Shown here: positions 44,434 to 56,549 of the stretch, piece after piece | How the letters are laid out: each line of letters opens with the position of its first letter | Position numbering within the stretch: position 1 is the stretch's first letter | NCBI GenBank assembly: GCA_029204225.1 | Contig: CM055101.1 | Coordinates: 6,081,246 to 6,145,245 of the forward strand | Length of the DNA stretch: 64,000 nt | Source: Diphasiastrum complanatum | Lineage: Eukaryota; Streptophyta; Lycopodiopsida; Lycopodiales; Lycopodiaceae | Direction: 5' to 3' | Translations under genes and position numbers: made by a program | The notes under the pieces: model-generated | What the model saw: only the letters and a program-made list of their open reading frames with translations | Databases searched by the model: none | What the model was told of the DNA's origin: nothing

Positions 44434-44779
44434 AAATTTGAGTCTCTCTCATGTAGGGAAAGTTGGGCATGTTTTGCGACATTGTGAATATTGAGATTTT
44501 GGTGTTTTGGACTCATTCTCTCTCTACCTGAGTTTTCTATGCTTGATTTTCTCTCTCTACCCAAGAGCACCCTCTTTTTTCCATACTGAACACTTAGAAT
44601 TATTTCTGACATTCATTTCTCATAGTGAAGAGTTAGATTTTTTCATCAGATGTATGCCATTGTGCTCTTGCCTTAGATTTTTCAAGCATACTGTTCTTTG
44701 ATCGATCTTGTGCAATCACAACACCTCAGTAAGGTCCTGTAGGGTGTGTGGTGAAGTTCACACGTGCTAAAAACTTCAC
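44434..44779 (+). repeat. 3' half of a copia LTR joined to copia C
   Basis: Contains TTGAGATTTTGGTGTTTTGG, TCATTCTCTCTCTACCTGAG and TTTTCTCTCTCTACCCAAGAG, and ends CACACGTGCTAAAAACTTCACA, the layout of the 3' half of the LTR at 38028-38857. The U3 half and the end of pol are missing, so the deletion removed pol 3' DNA and the LTR start together. Confidence 0.6.
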
Positions 44780-47437
44780 ATTTAAAGTGTCTTAAATAAG
44801 AATAACAAGTCAAAAAAGAGCTTAAGTAGACTTAATAAGGCTAACTAGACTTTACCATAGTTAGGTTTAGCTAAGACATGGGCCTTGTCTATAAATAGTC
44901 AATATACATTAGTTTTCAAAATCTATTGTCTTATTTAAAATTGAGTGAACCTAGAGTTTTGTTTCCTCTTTTGAATGCAAAGCCAATAGATTCTTCCTTA
45001 CTAGGTTTATATGCCCTAACACATGCTTGTAAAATGTTCTAGATTTTAATGTGGAGATCAATATGACCGCTACTCTTTTATTGTTGCTACATTCTCATCT
45101 TGATGTGCTATGGTGGTTTGGAGTAGAACAAATGCATTTATGGTATTGGAATAGTATTTCTTAATTTCTTTTGTTTATGTTAAGTTTTTTCATATTTGTT
45201 GCTTGGTGGTGGCGGTAGTAAACAGATGCAAAATAGGAGGAACTAGTTTCATTGTCCAAGTGGTTGGATCCACTTTCAGTACTCTTTCATGATTTTAAAG
45301 GTAATTTTGCATGTTCTCCAAAAATGAATCAGCTGCGCTTTCCAAGGACTACCCAATAAAATCCATACACTAAAGGTGCATCAAGTCCACAAAGGTAATT
45401 ACAAACGGCATGCTTGCTACCTTCACTAGTGTATGTTCGACAACTCCTCTTGGTCACACACTTGTTTGATTTGCCAATCTGATTGCAGAATTGGAAGCCT
45501 TTAAGTTTGGTAGACCCCATTTCTTATAGAGTTTAGTGGAAATAAGATTGATACAAAATTTTGAAGGATGCATGTGTTTGTAGTGTTTATTTATTGTGCT
45601 TGACATGGTGGGTTGCCACCTAATTAGCATCAAGACTCACTCTTTTACTTCATAACAACATGCAATATAATAAAAAGCAAGTTATGGGGATAGTACATGT
45701 CATGCATTGTAATCCATGTTGGTTTCACATTATATGAACCATGCATAAGAAGTTTACAAAACAAACTTGTGAGCTTGTCCACCTATGCATAAGTCTTTGT
45801 ATTCATGTGTAAGAAAATATTAGACATAGGTCAAACCTAAGGTTGCTATTTATAGCATAAATTGGGCATTGCACCTAAGAATTTCTGTTCATATTAACTT
45901 TGTTCATAATTTGGAGTTATGTGCTGGTTGCAAAAGTTCGAAGTGTGGTTATCGATCAACATGAAATTGCAAAGATATGTAAACTTGTCTATAATCATAT
46001 AGTAGGAAATAGTTGTGCCTACAATAACAAAAAAGAAACATTAAACAAATTTCTTACATAAAAATGAACATAAAAAGTGTCATGCTAACGAATGGGAAAA
46101 GCTTTCAAAGAAATATTAAGAATCGATAGTCTCCTTATTGATCTTTTGAGCCAAATGCAATCTCCATCCTGGGTCACCACTAGTACAGATATGGGGTGCT
46201 TCATCACTTAAGCATATCTTATTCACTTACAATCTCATAGGTATTGAATCATATTCGTAATTTTTATAAAAACAATGGTCCCCACCTATATAGCCTTTAG
46301 CATAATTCACCACAATATTTGACAATGCTATTTTCAACTTTTAAATGAGCATTGCAATATCTTCAACAATGATGTACTTTTGAAGGATCCACTAGTTTCA
46401 TCCTTCAAATGATGTTCTTGTATAAAGTCAACAATATTCAAAGTGGTTAGTTGTCTATTGTTTTGTTTCTCCTATGTAACATGTTATGATAAAACATTTT
46501 CTTTTACCTCTATAAGTAAGCTAGACAAATAAGTGTTTATTGCCGTAAGTTTTTTATATTTATATTTAATACCTTTCAACTAATTAACAACTTCCCACTA
46601 GTATTTATATGTATATTTGACAACTTTTAAGCAATTAACAACAATTGCGACATGACAAGTGTTCTCAATCAGTTTGACCTCTATAGAGGCTATGAATTTA
46701 GAGGCAATAATTAACTCTAAAGATTCATGCTATTGGATTCTATAGATGATGTGGGCTGATGTATGCGATGGTAGATCAGGAATGAATTATCAATTTTTAT
46801 ATGCCAATCTACATATAAGTGTTAAGCTTTGTTAAAGAGAAAATGAAATAGCAACTATGATTGAATTTTTTTTTTTTTTATAGATAAACTAAGATGTAAA
46901 CATTAACATGTATTTACAATGTGTTTGTCTCTCATCGCATGTGCTTAAAAGCTATTTTGGTAGACTCTAGCCCATCTGAATGAGAAGTTACCATATGTAA
47001 AACACATTTCTATGAACTAATATTCTTGAAAAAGGGCACACAAACAAAATGAGGTAAATGAGCATTTCTACTTGCACAAGGTGATCTCAAGAGATTTTAT
47101 TCTTTTCTTGTGGGACAATAACAAATTTTTTTCCATGTTTCTTGCAAAAATTTTAAATTGTGAAACTATTTACAAGGTAAAGTAAAATTTCATTGCAAGT
47201 AGATGATAGAGGTGGTGATTATTCATTAGGATGGGCCTAACACACCATGTAGCTTCTTAGGTATGAAGATTCCCCATATTTATTTTGTTAATAGAAATCA
47301 ATTATGGAAATGTGAAGGCATAATAGAGGTTGGTTGGGCTTAATCCATTGTTGAGCATAAATCTATGGTGCTTTTAAGGCTCTAACAAAAGTGTTTGTCT
47401 TTACTTTTCATTGTGTTCCATCTTGGTATATATATAA

Positions 47438-47472
<35 letters not shown>

Positions 47473-47656
47473 AATTTTGTATTTTAAAATATCAACAAGC
47501 GATGGATACCATTGGCTAGGATTCAATGGTATTGTGTGTGTGAGAGAGAGAAGGCATAATGTATTATTAAGAACAAATACACAATATCATTGTGAGATTT
47601 GTTTCTTGTTTTGCTATATTGGAGAGTCACATCCAAATATTTGTTCTTACACAAAT
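44780..47656. other. 2.9 kb without a recognised gene
   Basis: AT-rich, with no LTR ends, transposase or RNA gene that I can identify. (TG)n microsatellite at 47441-47469. The frame 45329-45520 (minus) is cysteine-rich but matches nothing I know. This is the longest stretch of the window without obvious transposon sequence. Confidence 0.5.
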
Positions 47657-48296
47657 TGATGGAACTCGTGAGAATTCGTAGTCACGAAAGAATCGTGAAA
47701 GCAATGGATTCGGATGGAGTTCAAAACTGCTCGCTGGTCACTGCCAACTGAATCGTTCCTACAGTCCTCCAGAATGTAGTCAGGGACTGCTGACCTACGT
47801 TTAGAAATTATTTTAGCATTCAACAAGAATTCAACCAATGTGCGGAATTAAATGAATAAGAGTGAATCAGACATACAAATAATAGCATACTAATTTGCAT
47901 TCAAGATCATACATGAAAAAGTGACATGTGCTCAATAGCTACAAAATCATCTATTGATTTTTTGATTGTTCAGGCACTGCATGCAGATCCACGCAATGCG
48001 TTGGTGTGAGAGAAATACAATTCTCTCATGAGTAATGTCTCGCTTACTAGCGGACTTGTGGATCTTTGTGGGTCCTGCTTATTGAAACTTGTCTCGCACA
48101 CGGGTGGACTTCTGCTCTGTATTTTCGTCTTGATTGCTTACTAGCATCAGACTACTTCATGTGTATCAAGTATCATCCAGAGAGTATATAGTCGCTCTAT
48201 GCAACTTCTAGATTAGAGTAACTAAACATCTACAATTAATCAAGAATTACAAGAGTGGCAGATTAGCCACGACCTAGAGTGTATCTGTTGACGTCA
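47657..48296 (-). repeat. 3' LTR of minus-strand copia D (about 640 bp)
   Basis: Plus-strand ends are TGATGGAACTCGTGAG and TCTGTTGACGTCA, giving TG...CA termini. RNase H of the same strand lies just to the right. A second, plus-oriented copy of much of it is at 25300-25810. Ends are by eye, without a matching 5' LTR. Confidence 0.55.
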
Positions 48297-49920
48297 TGCT
48301 ATCAGATCAGATATCTGTACTTCTGGGTACTTGTATGATCTTCCTGGTCCTTTTTGGAGCGTGAGGGCAGAAAGGGTGTTGCGTGTCGCGTCGTTTGACT
48401 TTCTCTTGTTGTACCGCAAGAGATTCTCTTTCGCGAATCTTTTGCGTTCATGTCTTCTCGTCAGGATGTTCACGAACATTTTCACTTCGTGTCACTTGGC
48501 TTTCGTGTTCGCGAATATTTTCGTTAGGCAGAGGGCTGAAAGCTAGCAAAGCTTTGTAAATAGAAATATTTTGTTTCTTCAGCTCCCTCTCAAAGCATGA
48601 TAGCTTTACGATCCCAAGACTGCTCCTTTGTCTCTCAAAAAGTCCTTTGTCCAGGGCTTTGGTGAAGATGTCAGCAACCATGTCGTTCCGATGAAGGTGG
48701 TCCGCAACATCTTCTTCTCAATTAGATCCCTGATCAAGTGATACTTGATCGCGATGTGTTTCATTCTGGAATGGAACACAGGATCTTTCATCAAATGTAT
48801 TGTAGAGGTGTTATCCATCTACAAGACCAGAGGCTCGTTCCTTGTTTCACCCAATTCGTTCAAGAACTGCCTTAGCCAGATTATCTCGTTGGCCATCTTT
48901 GCTGCTGCAACGTACTCTGCTTCGTAGGATGACTGAGCCACAATGGTCTGCTCTTGCTGACTCAGAGAAATGCTGCTCCTGATGCGATGCTGCATCCTCT
49001 TGAGATGCTTTTACAATCGTCCTTGAGGATGTCCAACTAGCATCACTGTAGAAAAGCATCCTGAAACTTCCATCACGACAATAACACAAGCCGTAGTCCC
49101 TTGTTAATTGAAGATATTGCAAAATTTGTTTTGCAATCTTCCAATGTGTCGAGCCTAGATTCGTGCAAAATTGGCTCATCCTGAACACTGCATAGGCAAT
49201 GTTAGGTCATGTGTTGTCTGCAAGGTACATCAACAAACCTATCAGCTTCCTGTAAGGTGTGAGCTACATTTGTTCTCTCTCTTCTTCAGTCCTCGGACAA
49301 TCATTGTTTGTCAGCACCATCCCTGCGAGCATTGAAGTGTTCGCTCCTTTGTAGTTCAGCATCCCAAAATCTTCTAGAATATTCTGAGTGTATTTGGACT
49401 GGTGAAGGTATAGCTTACCTCCTCATAGTCCCTTTCAATTTGTAAACCTAGGTAACACCTGGCTTCTCCCAGATCCACGATCTCGAAATGTTTCGAGATG
49501 TCTGTCTTCACTTCAACAATCAACTGCTCATTCTTGCAAAGTATCAGAGTGTCGTCTACATATACAGCCACAATGATGATCTGCCCATCTGTAACTCTGA
49601 CATACACATTGGAATTAACCATTAGTGGCTTGAATCCTAATGACTTCAGGGCTTGATCTTTCTTTTTGTACCATTGTCATGCTGACTATTTTAGATCGTA
49701 GATACTTCTATGCATTTTGCATGCATAGTCAGGAAGTGAATTTGAACATATTCTGGGGATTGATCCATATAGAGCTCTTCGTCTAACTCGCCATGCAAGA
49801 AGGTTGTCTTCTCGTCCACAATGTGGATCCTGAGGTCATAAGCAGCTGCATATGCAAATAACAGTTGTAGGGACGAATGCTTGATGACAGGAGAGAAGGA
49901 TTCGGAGTATGCCAAAGTAC
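48297..49920 (-). pseudogene. RT and RNase H of copia D, 5' part missing
   Basis: On the minus strand RT starts MAYSESFSPVIKHSSLQLLF (49915) with HIVDEKTTFLHGELDEELYM (Val-Asp-Glu-Lys instead of the usual M-D-V-K). After a frameshift it continues DGQIIIVAVYVDDTLILCKN (YVDD, about 49570) and HFEIVDLGEARCYLGLQIER. 49188-48850 gives RMSQFCTNLGSTHWKIAKQI and YSDASW of RNase H. 48818-48606 gives MDNTSTIHLMKDPVFHSRMK with HLIRDLIEK, and then ADIFTKALDKGLFERQR. Motif details differ from the A/B/C group (KTTFLHGELDEE versus SNAFLNGYLEEE), so this is another copia lineage. Gag, protease and integrase are absent; the break at about 49920 joins DNA of unknown origin. Confidence 0.85.
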
Positions 49921-50455
49921 TCAGTTAGAATGCTTAAAGTGTTAATGGTACATTTTAAATTTCTAGTTCCTTCTAAAGACTTGATAAAGAGTATTCTCAA
50001 AAGTATTTTAAAAAATATCTTAAGCTGGTTAACAAGGGTATTCAATTTGTATGCTGTTCTGGATCAATTTTGCAAATGTTTCTACATTCAGAGCTACAAA
50101 TTTTGCAAATATTTATATATTTGGATAGCCACCGGTGAGAGAGCAAAGCAACCACACATTGCATGTATCCAAGACCAGTCTGCTTGTGAGAAGGCATCCT
50201 ACAGGTATTGAAACGTAGGGATGAGGACGTGCTTTCTCACAAAGCACAAAATCTTCCGTTTGCAATATCAACTTTCCATTTTTAAACCAGAATTTTGTGA
50301 TGACTCACAACAACTGAACTACCATTCCTTGATAGCAAAATGCCTAGCTATCAGGAAACAATGTTGAAAGCTTATGCCATTCAACATTTCAAGGCAACAA
50401 TTTGCAAAGAGTTTAAAGTACAAAGTCTCTTTTAAATGCAAAACATGTGGCTTGC
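49921..50455. other. No gene recognised
   Basis: Short frames only. It connects the broken RT at 49920 with the tandem duplication at 50456. Confidence 0.4.
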
Positions 50456-50670
50456 GAGTATATGCCTCTCAAATAAGAGTCATCATCTGTAGGAGAGTGA
50501 ATGCATCACGACGTGACAATTTATTTGCTAATGTATTGAACATTTGATCTATATGATCATGAGTATATGCCTCTCAAATAAGAGTCATCATCTACGGGAG
50601 AGTGAATGCATCATGACGTGACAATTTCTTTGCTATTGTATTGAACATTTGATCTATATGATCATGAGTA
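50456..50670. repeat. 105-bp tandem duplication
   Basis: Two copies in a row, starting GAGTATATGCCTCTCAAATA at 50456 and 50561, with the repeat boundary word GAGTA again at 50666. They differ at only a few positions (for example CTGTAGG/CTACGGG and CATCACG/CATCATG), so the duplication is fairly recent. No coding function is seen. Confidence 0.85.
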
Positions 50671-50974
50671 TGACCACAACCAAAAGAAAATTTAGTTTAG
50701 ATTTTCGAAATATATTTTTTGAAACAAACATGCCGAGATAACCCAAAACCATCTGATTTTCATTTTTGCAAGCTGTGTTGTCCAACTACAAGTAAAGTAC
50801 TGGAGGTAAACGCTTTGGCCATGAAGATATCATCTGTTGTATTATCATAATTGTTCGATTTGGATAACATAAACTTTTGGATGGATTTTATTATGCTTAA
50901 GTGTAATATAGCAACAACATGCTTTCCTATCTGTGTATAACGTAGATGAATGCTTGTTGTGATTGAATGAACTT
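50671..50974. other. No gene recognised
   Basis: AT-rich DNA up to the first readable integrase of copia E. Confidence 0.4.
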
Positions 50975-52240
50975 TATCATTGTTTGATCATGCAATACCT
51001 CTCTAGCGAGATGTTCGACTACATGGCTGAACATGGTACTAGAAGACAGTTTACCACTTCCTATTCACCTCCACAGAACGGAATTGTAGAAAGGAAGAAT
51101 TGAATACTTTTCAGCTATGTCAGATCCATGCTACATCAATCACATCTATCTGCAAAGTTCTGGGCAAAAGCTACTGCCACAGCCTATTACTTATAGAATA
51201 GATCCAGCACCAAAGCCATCAACAACAAAACTCCTTATGACGTTTGGCATGGACACAAGCCTAGTGTCAGCCATTCAAAAATCTTTGGTTGTATATGTTT
51301 TGTTCACATTCCTAAACAGCTTAGGAAGAAGCTGGATCATGAGACAAATAAATGTATTTTCATTGGCTATCCTGATGAACATAAAGCTTATAAAGTTTAT
51401 GATCCATTCACCAATGTAGTATTTGTCTCTAGAGATGTAATATTTCAAGAACATACATACTATGATTTTAAATAGCCATCGATAAACGATGCTATGTCAT
51501 TTCATCCTATTTTACGTAGCATGGATTCTTCCAATGTTGATGTTCCTTCTATAGAACCTACAGCTACAGCTACAGAAGCCGAGCAGCCGACAGTACTTGT
51601 CATTAACCTAGACCAAGCCAGCTCAAGCAGATCTGGAGAAATTCAAGAAGAAGCATCATCGCATCCTGGTCAACCAAACATTAGTAGATCCTCAGAGACT
51701 CGGATAGTTCCTGAGAGGTATACACCTCAATCATTATGGACTTCATCAGAAGAACCAGAGAGCCTAGCCAAAGCAATTAAGTCCAAGGATGCTGTGAAGT
51801 GGCAAGAAGCTATGGAAAGCGAGTACAACTCACTTTTGACGAACCAGACCTGGAGACTAGTTGACTTCCCCAATCACAAGAGAGTTATTGATAACAAGTG
51901 GATCTTCAAGAAGAAGACCAGCTCTGATGGTTCCATTGCTAGATGGAAAGCACAGCTGGTGGCTAAAGGATTCACTCAAGTCTAAGGAGTGGATTATCAA
52001 AAAAATTTTAGTCCTATCGTCAAGATGCAGTCAATCAGGACTCTGATTGTGTTAGCAGCTGCAAAAGACCTCGAAATACACCAAATGGATGTCAAAACAA
52101 CGTTTCTCAATGACAACGTCGAGGAAGAGTTGTATACCTTCCAACCGGAAGGATTCGTAGTCAAAGGCCAAGAGCACAAAGTGTGCAAGCTACACAAAGC
52201 AATCTACATCTGAAATAGGCCGCAAGAGCATGGTTCGATA
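50975..52240 (+). pseudogene. Copia E integrase C-terminus and RT N-terminus
   Basis: Begins in the integrase core at MFDYMAEHGT with QFTTSYSPPQNGIVERKN (catalytic Glu region, 51045-51100), a stop after ERKN, then MLHQSHLSAKFWAKATATAY, KTPYDVWHGHKPSVSHSKIF, CFVHIPKQLRKKLDHETNKC and VSRDVIFQEH. 51494-51985 is open for 163 codons: a Ser-rich linker, then VKWQEAMESEYNSLLTNQTW and DNKWIFKKKTSSDGSIARWK. After one stop it reads VDYQKNFSPIVKMQSIRTLI and IHQMDVKTTFLNDNVEEELY (first RT Asp). It breaks off after KVCKLHKAIYI, before YVDD. The MDVKTTFLNDNVEEE motif separates it from the A/B/C group. Confidence 0.88.
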
Positions 52241-52339
52241 GAATCAACTCTTATCAATAACCGGGCAATTAGTTGATCAAACACCCCCCTAACAGTATTC
52301 ACAAATTTTCTTATATATTCGAACATTGGACTCACAATA

Positions 52340-53075
52340 AAGTTGGTTGCATTGTTTTGTCTCAATGTAGGGCTCCCAACTAGTGGTTACAATGCATGCA
52401 CCATTTGTGACAAGTATTTGCAAGCACGTCACTCACAACTTCTACAAAAGATGGTTTATGAGGGCCACACTCGATACCTTCCACGTGACCACCCTATGCA
52501 TGATGGGCTTGTTGGTCAACGTCCCCACTCCATGAAGGTACAATACATATTTGGGCCAATTATGTACATGTCATTTATTTATTTAATAGTTACTATCTTT
52601 AGATTTCTTCTAATGATAATCTGCATTAAATGTGTATGCTTGTTTTTTGATATTGTAGGCAAGTGATTGGCTTCAAATTTGGAGATCCAATCAAGATTCA
52701 GGGCGATTCGGCTATCAATATTTCATGAACTTCCATATTGGGGGGCATTGTTGATAAACCATCTTTTGGACCCGATTCACATATTTAAGAATGTTGGAGC
52801 ACGATTTGGGAGCACTTGACCGGGTCAAAAGATAAAAAAGATGCATGAGATGACTTAAAAGAAGTGGAAAAGATGGCTGATTTACAGCCACAAACGGTGG
52901 GGAATTTAATTGTCCTTCCAAAGGCTCCATGGATCTTCTCGAGGATAGAAGAGACGATTGTAAAGAAGGCAATAGCCTCATTTTAGGACACATGCAATGC
53001 CTAAAGAGTGCTTTCACAAGGGACAACATGCTAAGTGGACTAAAGTCTCATGACTAGCATAAATTTTTACAGGTC
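52340..53075 (+). pseudogene. CACTA TNP2 fragment
   Basis: YNACTICDKYLQARHS and YEGHTRYLPRDHPMHDGLVG (52390-52520) are the 'C..C...' and 'Y.GHRRFLP..HP' blocks of TNP2. A probable intron follows (GGTACAATAC...ATTGTAG, about 52537-52660). Then, in another frame, LSIFHELPYWGALLINHLLD and PIHIFKNVG (about 52705-52795) match the minus-strand copy at 22479-22985, and LPKAPWIFSRIEE and LKSHD follow with stops between. It ends at about 53075. Confidence 0.75.
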
Positions 53076-53269
53076 GGCACGATATGTTTTTTGATGTTGC
53101 TTCACCTCAACATTGTGGATTACATTTTATAGCATGTCTTGTAATTTCATAATGATCTCATTGCGCATATATGTATCTCAATTACGAGATTGTTTTTGCA
53201 CATGCAATTTGTGCTTCCCTTGGTGTTGAGAGAGTTTTTGACAAAGGAGTTAAGGAGTGCAATCTAAAA

Positions 53270-53817
53270 ATCAATGGTTTGGTCTGGTATGGTGAATGTG
53301 ACTCACATCATTTTTTTTGGGATGATTCAAGATGATAGAGCACATAGGAGGTATGTGAGCTGCTTCTCTTGTGAAACAACATGTTCTATTCTAGTATTGT
53401 GTAAGGATAGGAATATATTCTTCATTTTTTTGATGAAGGTTGTGAGATCCTTGTCATCCCATCGTAGATAGATAAGTTAGTCTTCCAAGTGCATTATTTG
53501 ATTATGTGACTTGGTTTCAAACCTTGCTTGTAGTGCATTCCACATATCTCTTGCATTAGAGATAGATGAGAGGTCAAGAGTGATGTTATCTTCTATTGAA
53601 GATGATATGACAGCTACTGCTTTGTCGTTCTTCTCCTTCCATTTTCACAAAGTTCTTTGCTTGTGCTTGCAGACATTTCTTCAGTCTCGTCTACCCAAGG
53701 CCATAGACCTTCTCATTTCAATATGAGGCAATTTTTCACTTTCGAGGCCAAATAATTTGACCCATCTGCCTCAAGAACTGTGCAAATCTTTGATTGGATG
53801 CTGCTTATTGAAGCCAT
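53270..53817 (-). pseudogene. Copia F gag remnant
   Basis: On the minus strand ATG 53817 gives MASISSIQSKICTVLEADGS and NYLASKVKNCL. Across frameshifts come KNDKAVAVISSSIEDNITLD, NARDMWNALQARFETKSHNQ and YLRWDDKDLTTFIKKMKNI: the copia gag core ('N...W', 'A...I..SI.D', 'A...W..L...FE'). The primer site and LTR lie just to the right, so the element runs leftwards and is lost beyond about 53270. The 53076-53269 interval shows nothing. Confidence 0.75.
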
Positions 53818-53903
53818 AGTTTTGAAGTCTACAGTTCTAGAATGATCTTGGTATCCTAGAACTTCACTGCTTTCAAACGAGGCTCTATGGTTCTAAGTAA
53901 GCA

Positions 53904-53917
53904 GGCTCTGATACCAC
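53904..53917 (-). promoter_or_regulatory. Primer-binding site of copia F
   Basis: Plus strand GGCTCTGATACCAC, i.e. TGGTATCAGAGCC on the minus strand, the exact plant copia consensus. The LTR should start at TGATGAAATATG, 53919. Confidence 0.85.
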
Positions 53918-53918
53918 T

Positions 53919-55069
53919 GATGAAATATGTAGCCCCTTTATTGTGTCTGATTCTTGTTGTATACACTTAGATAGAGTCGTTCTATTGAGTTGCAGCTACT
54001 GCTACAAACTATGATCTAACCTCTTCCAAGCTACAGACTGACATTGTAGCTAGGAATCCATAATAATAAAAAAAATGTCTTTTGCTAATTCTAACTACTT
54101 TCGGTTGCCTGTTACCGTCCTCCTACTTTCCTCATATTCTGCTGCTTGCACTGCCCATTCATGCGTCGGTTCCATTTCCCCAAAATTGAGAAGAATGCGA
54201 TATCTCAAATAACGCAAAATGCAAACTATGTGAAAAACTATGAAAACATGTGCACTGTCACATTTTGACTTTTGCAAAAAATGTGAAAAAGTTGAGGAAT
54301 GGTTTTCAGAGTTTACCTTTTCCAGTGGAACACAAAATATGTCTACTTTGACATTCGAAACCTTAAGTTTCTTCAAACCCTCCTCTTACCAGCGACCAAC
54401 ATATTGGACTCAAATTGTGCTCAAGATCGCATTGAAAAATCACTCAAAGGTTAGCAAGGGAAAAGTATGTGAAAGCACATTGGTTTTATTTTGATCCTAT
54501 GTCTTCATGGTCTATATCTTGGACTACAAGAACTTCAAGTGGACTATGCTGGAAATGTCAGTACTTTCTAAACACTTGCACATGGCCTCTAATACAATTT
54601 TCTCACATCTGCAAGAAGCTCTATTTTGATCAGTGGTTTGTATAATTTTTGCTTGCTTCAGCAATATTTGTTGATTAGCACAAATGATAATTGTCTTCTT
54701 TTTTTTCATCAAGACTTTACATTGAATTTCTAGTCCATGCAAGCCATTTATGTGGAGATATGATCTGGCCACTGAGCATTGGCTTATGAATTCCTCTACT
54801 TTGCAGCATAGAGTTCTCACTCTAGACTATAACAATAAATATTATTTGTGCTTCTAGGATTGAGTAAACATTAGCTCTCATCTTTTCAAGTTCCTCTGTA
54901 TATCACTTTCACTTATCCAAGAGGATACAAAATAGAGCTCATCTATATACTAGATTGCAAGGTGAATTTCCTACTACTGATATGCATCTATGATGGAGCT
55001 TGAAGTGCGTGAAGCAAGTACAACAATATCTCCCCTCTCTTTAAATGGGTCATACGATCAGCGACATTA
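53919..55069 (-). other. Presumed LTR of copia F followed by unassigned DNA
   Basis: The first part, from TGATGAAATATGTAGCC, must be the end of the copia F LTR on the minus strand because it abuts the primer site, but I could not find the other LTR boundary. The rest holds short frames (54095-54376, 54524-54820) with no recognisable domain. Confidence 0.4.
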
Positions 55070-55390
55070 TTGTTGTGAAATGATACGACAACTATCATTT
55101 TCCTAAAATGATACGACAACTAGATACCAGGTATCGAATTTCAGTATCATTTCAGATAGAAGTGATACCCCAATTTGATACCCAGTATCTAGTTGTCGTA
55201 TCATTTTTGTAAAATGATACGACAACTAGATACCGAATATCGAATTTCAATATCATTTTAGACATAAACGATATCACAATTCGATATCGAGTATCGATTT
55301 GGAGTATCATTTCACAAAAATGATACCGCAATTCAATATAAATTATCGTATCATTTCTGTCTAAATTGATACCATAGAAAGTCATGCTAA
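55070..55390. repeat. Palindromic GATAC-rich repeat (possible MITE)
   Basis: The word AATGATACGACAACTAGATA occurs directly at about 55108 and 55214 and inverted at about 55184-55208 (TATCTAGTTGTCGTATCATT). Between them the spacer itself repeats GGTATCGAATTTCAGTATCA and GATATCGAGTATCGATTTGG. The whole stretch can fold on itself and has no coding value; the 107-codon minus frame across it is coincidental. Confidence 0.6.
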
Positions 55391-56109
55391 TACTTTGAGT
55401 GCCAAGATCCTTGGCTAGTCCATACACTATATTTCTTATGTTTTTGAAGAAACCTTGTGTTTCTTCTTTCTTCAAAGCTTTAGTATTTTTCTGTCTTTCC
55501 TTACAGATTTTTCTGGCTAGGTCGACATATCAGATTAGGACGAGTTATCGGACATGGACGAACTATCGGACCTCGGCTAATCAGGCATGAAGGTCTAAAC
55601 TGTCACGCTCCATAGCCTCCATGCAACGTTAACGATTGTTTTTAGCTTCAACTTAGCTAATCAAATCTTGTAAACACACTTGATCTAATATATATGTTAG
55701 ATCACCATGTAAACAAATAGAATAGAGTTGAATATACACTTGAATGCAACACTCAGAGTGAGGTGTATATTAAGGAAGTAAGATACTTCTAACAGTATCT
55801 AGATCATTCGTGAGAGAGAAATACCTCTCTTGCGCCAATGCGCTGATCTGGGAAACATACAACGCTCAAAGAAATTGTTGTTGTTATCTCAATTTTTGAT
55901 AATATAGACGAGTTACAGCTTTTAGCTCAATGTGTACACAATCTATGAATCTTTGAATGATGCTTGCTTACAGTAGATATATTTATGTTGTTATTAAACA
56001 TTATCTATTGTTCATAAACTAATATAAGATAAACAGTAGCTATCTATAGTTCGGAAGATGACTGATTGCGAAATGAAACAGTAGTTTCATCCTAACAAAT
56101 CAGTCGTCT
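55391..56109. other. Unassigned, possibly an old LTR piece
   Basis: Near 55810-55860 GTGAGAGAGAAATACCTCTC followed by TGCGCCAATGCGCTGATC resembles the middle of the copia D LTR (GAGAGAA..TTTCTC..CCAACGCA), but flanking similarity is weak. CTTCTAACAGTATCTAGA sits beside it. No gene. Confidence 0.3.
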
Positions 56110-56549
56110 GAAAGTTTTCTCTCATGCTTGATCCATTTATCTTGCTTGATAGCTTGTTTTGAAGCTATTTTTGTCTAGTTTTTTATGCAATCAGTTTCAT
56201 TTCATTTGGTTTAGCCAATCAGAAGCTATAAGCTTTTGAAGAGGGTTAGGTAGGGCAACTAGACCTGGGTGGACACATTTGCTTTGGTCAACAGATTGCT
56301 TGGTTGATCCAAAATCACAGTTGTATGCTTACCAATCTCATCTATTTGTGATCTAGGCACTGTTTTGAGATCTTAGCCATTTTGTTTCATGCAATATCAT
56401 TGTATTTGAGTCAAATCTGGTTTCTTAGTGTACTTCACACGTGCTAAGAGTGTTTGATCCTAACTTGGCCTATACTCCATCATTTGATGTGTCACAAATA
56501 TTTGCAAGATCTTTCATAGGAGGAGATAGTACTCTATTATTGGATCCTA

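Noticed and set aside
45329-45520. Cys-rich minus-strand frame of 63 codons
   Set aside because: Cysteine spacing fits no zinc finger I know; isolated and short.
55152-55475. 107-codon minus-strand frame
   Set aside because: Spans the GATAC palindromic repeat and has its periodic composition.
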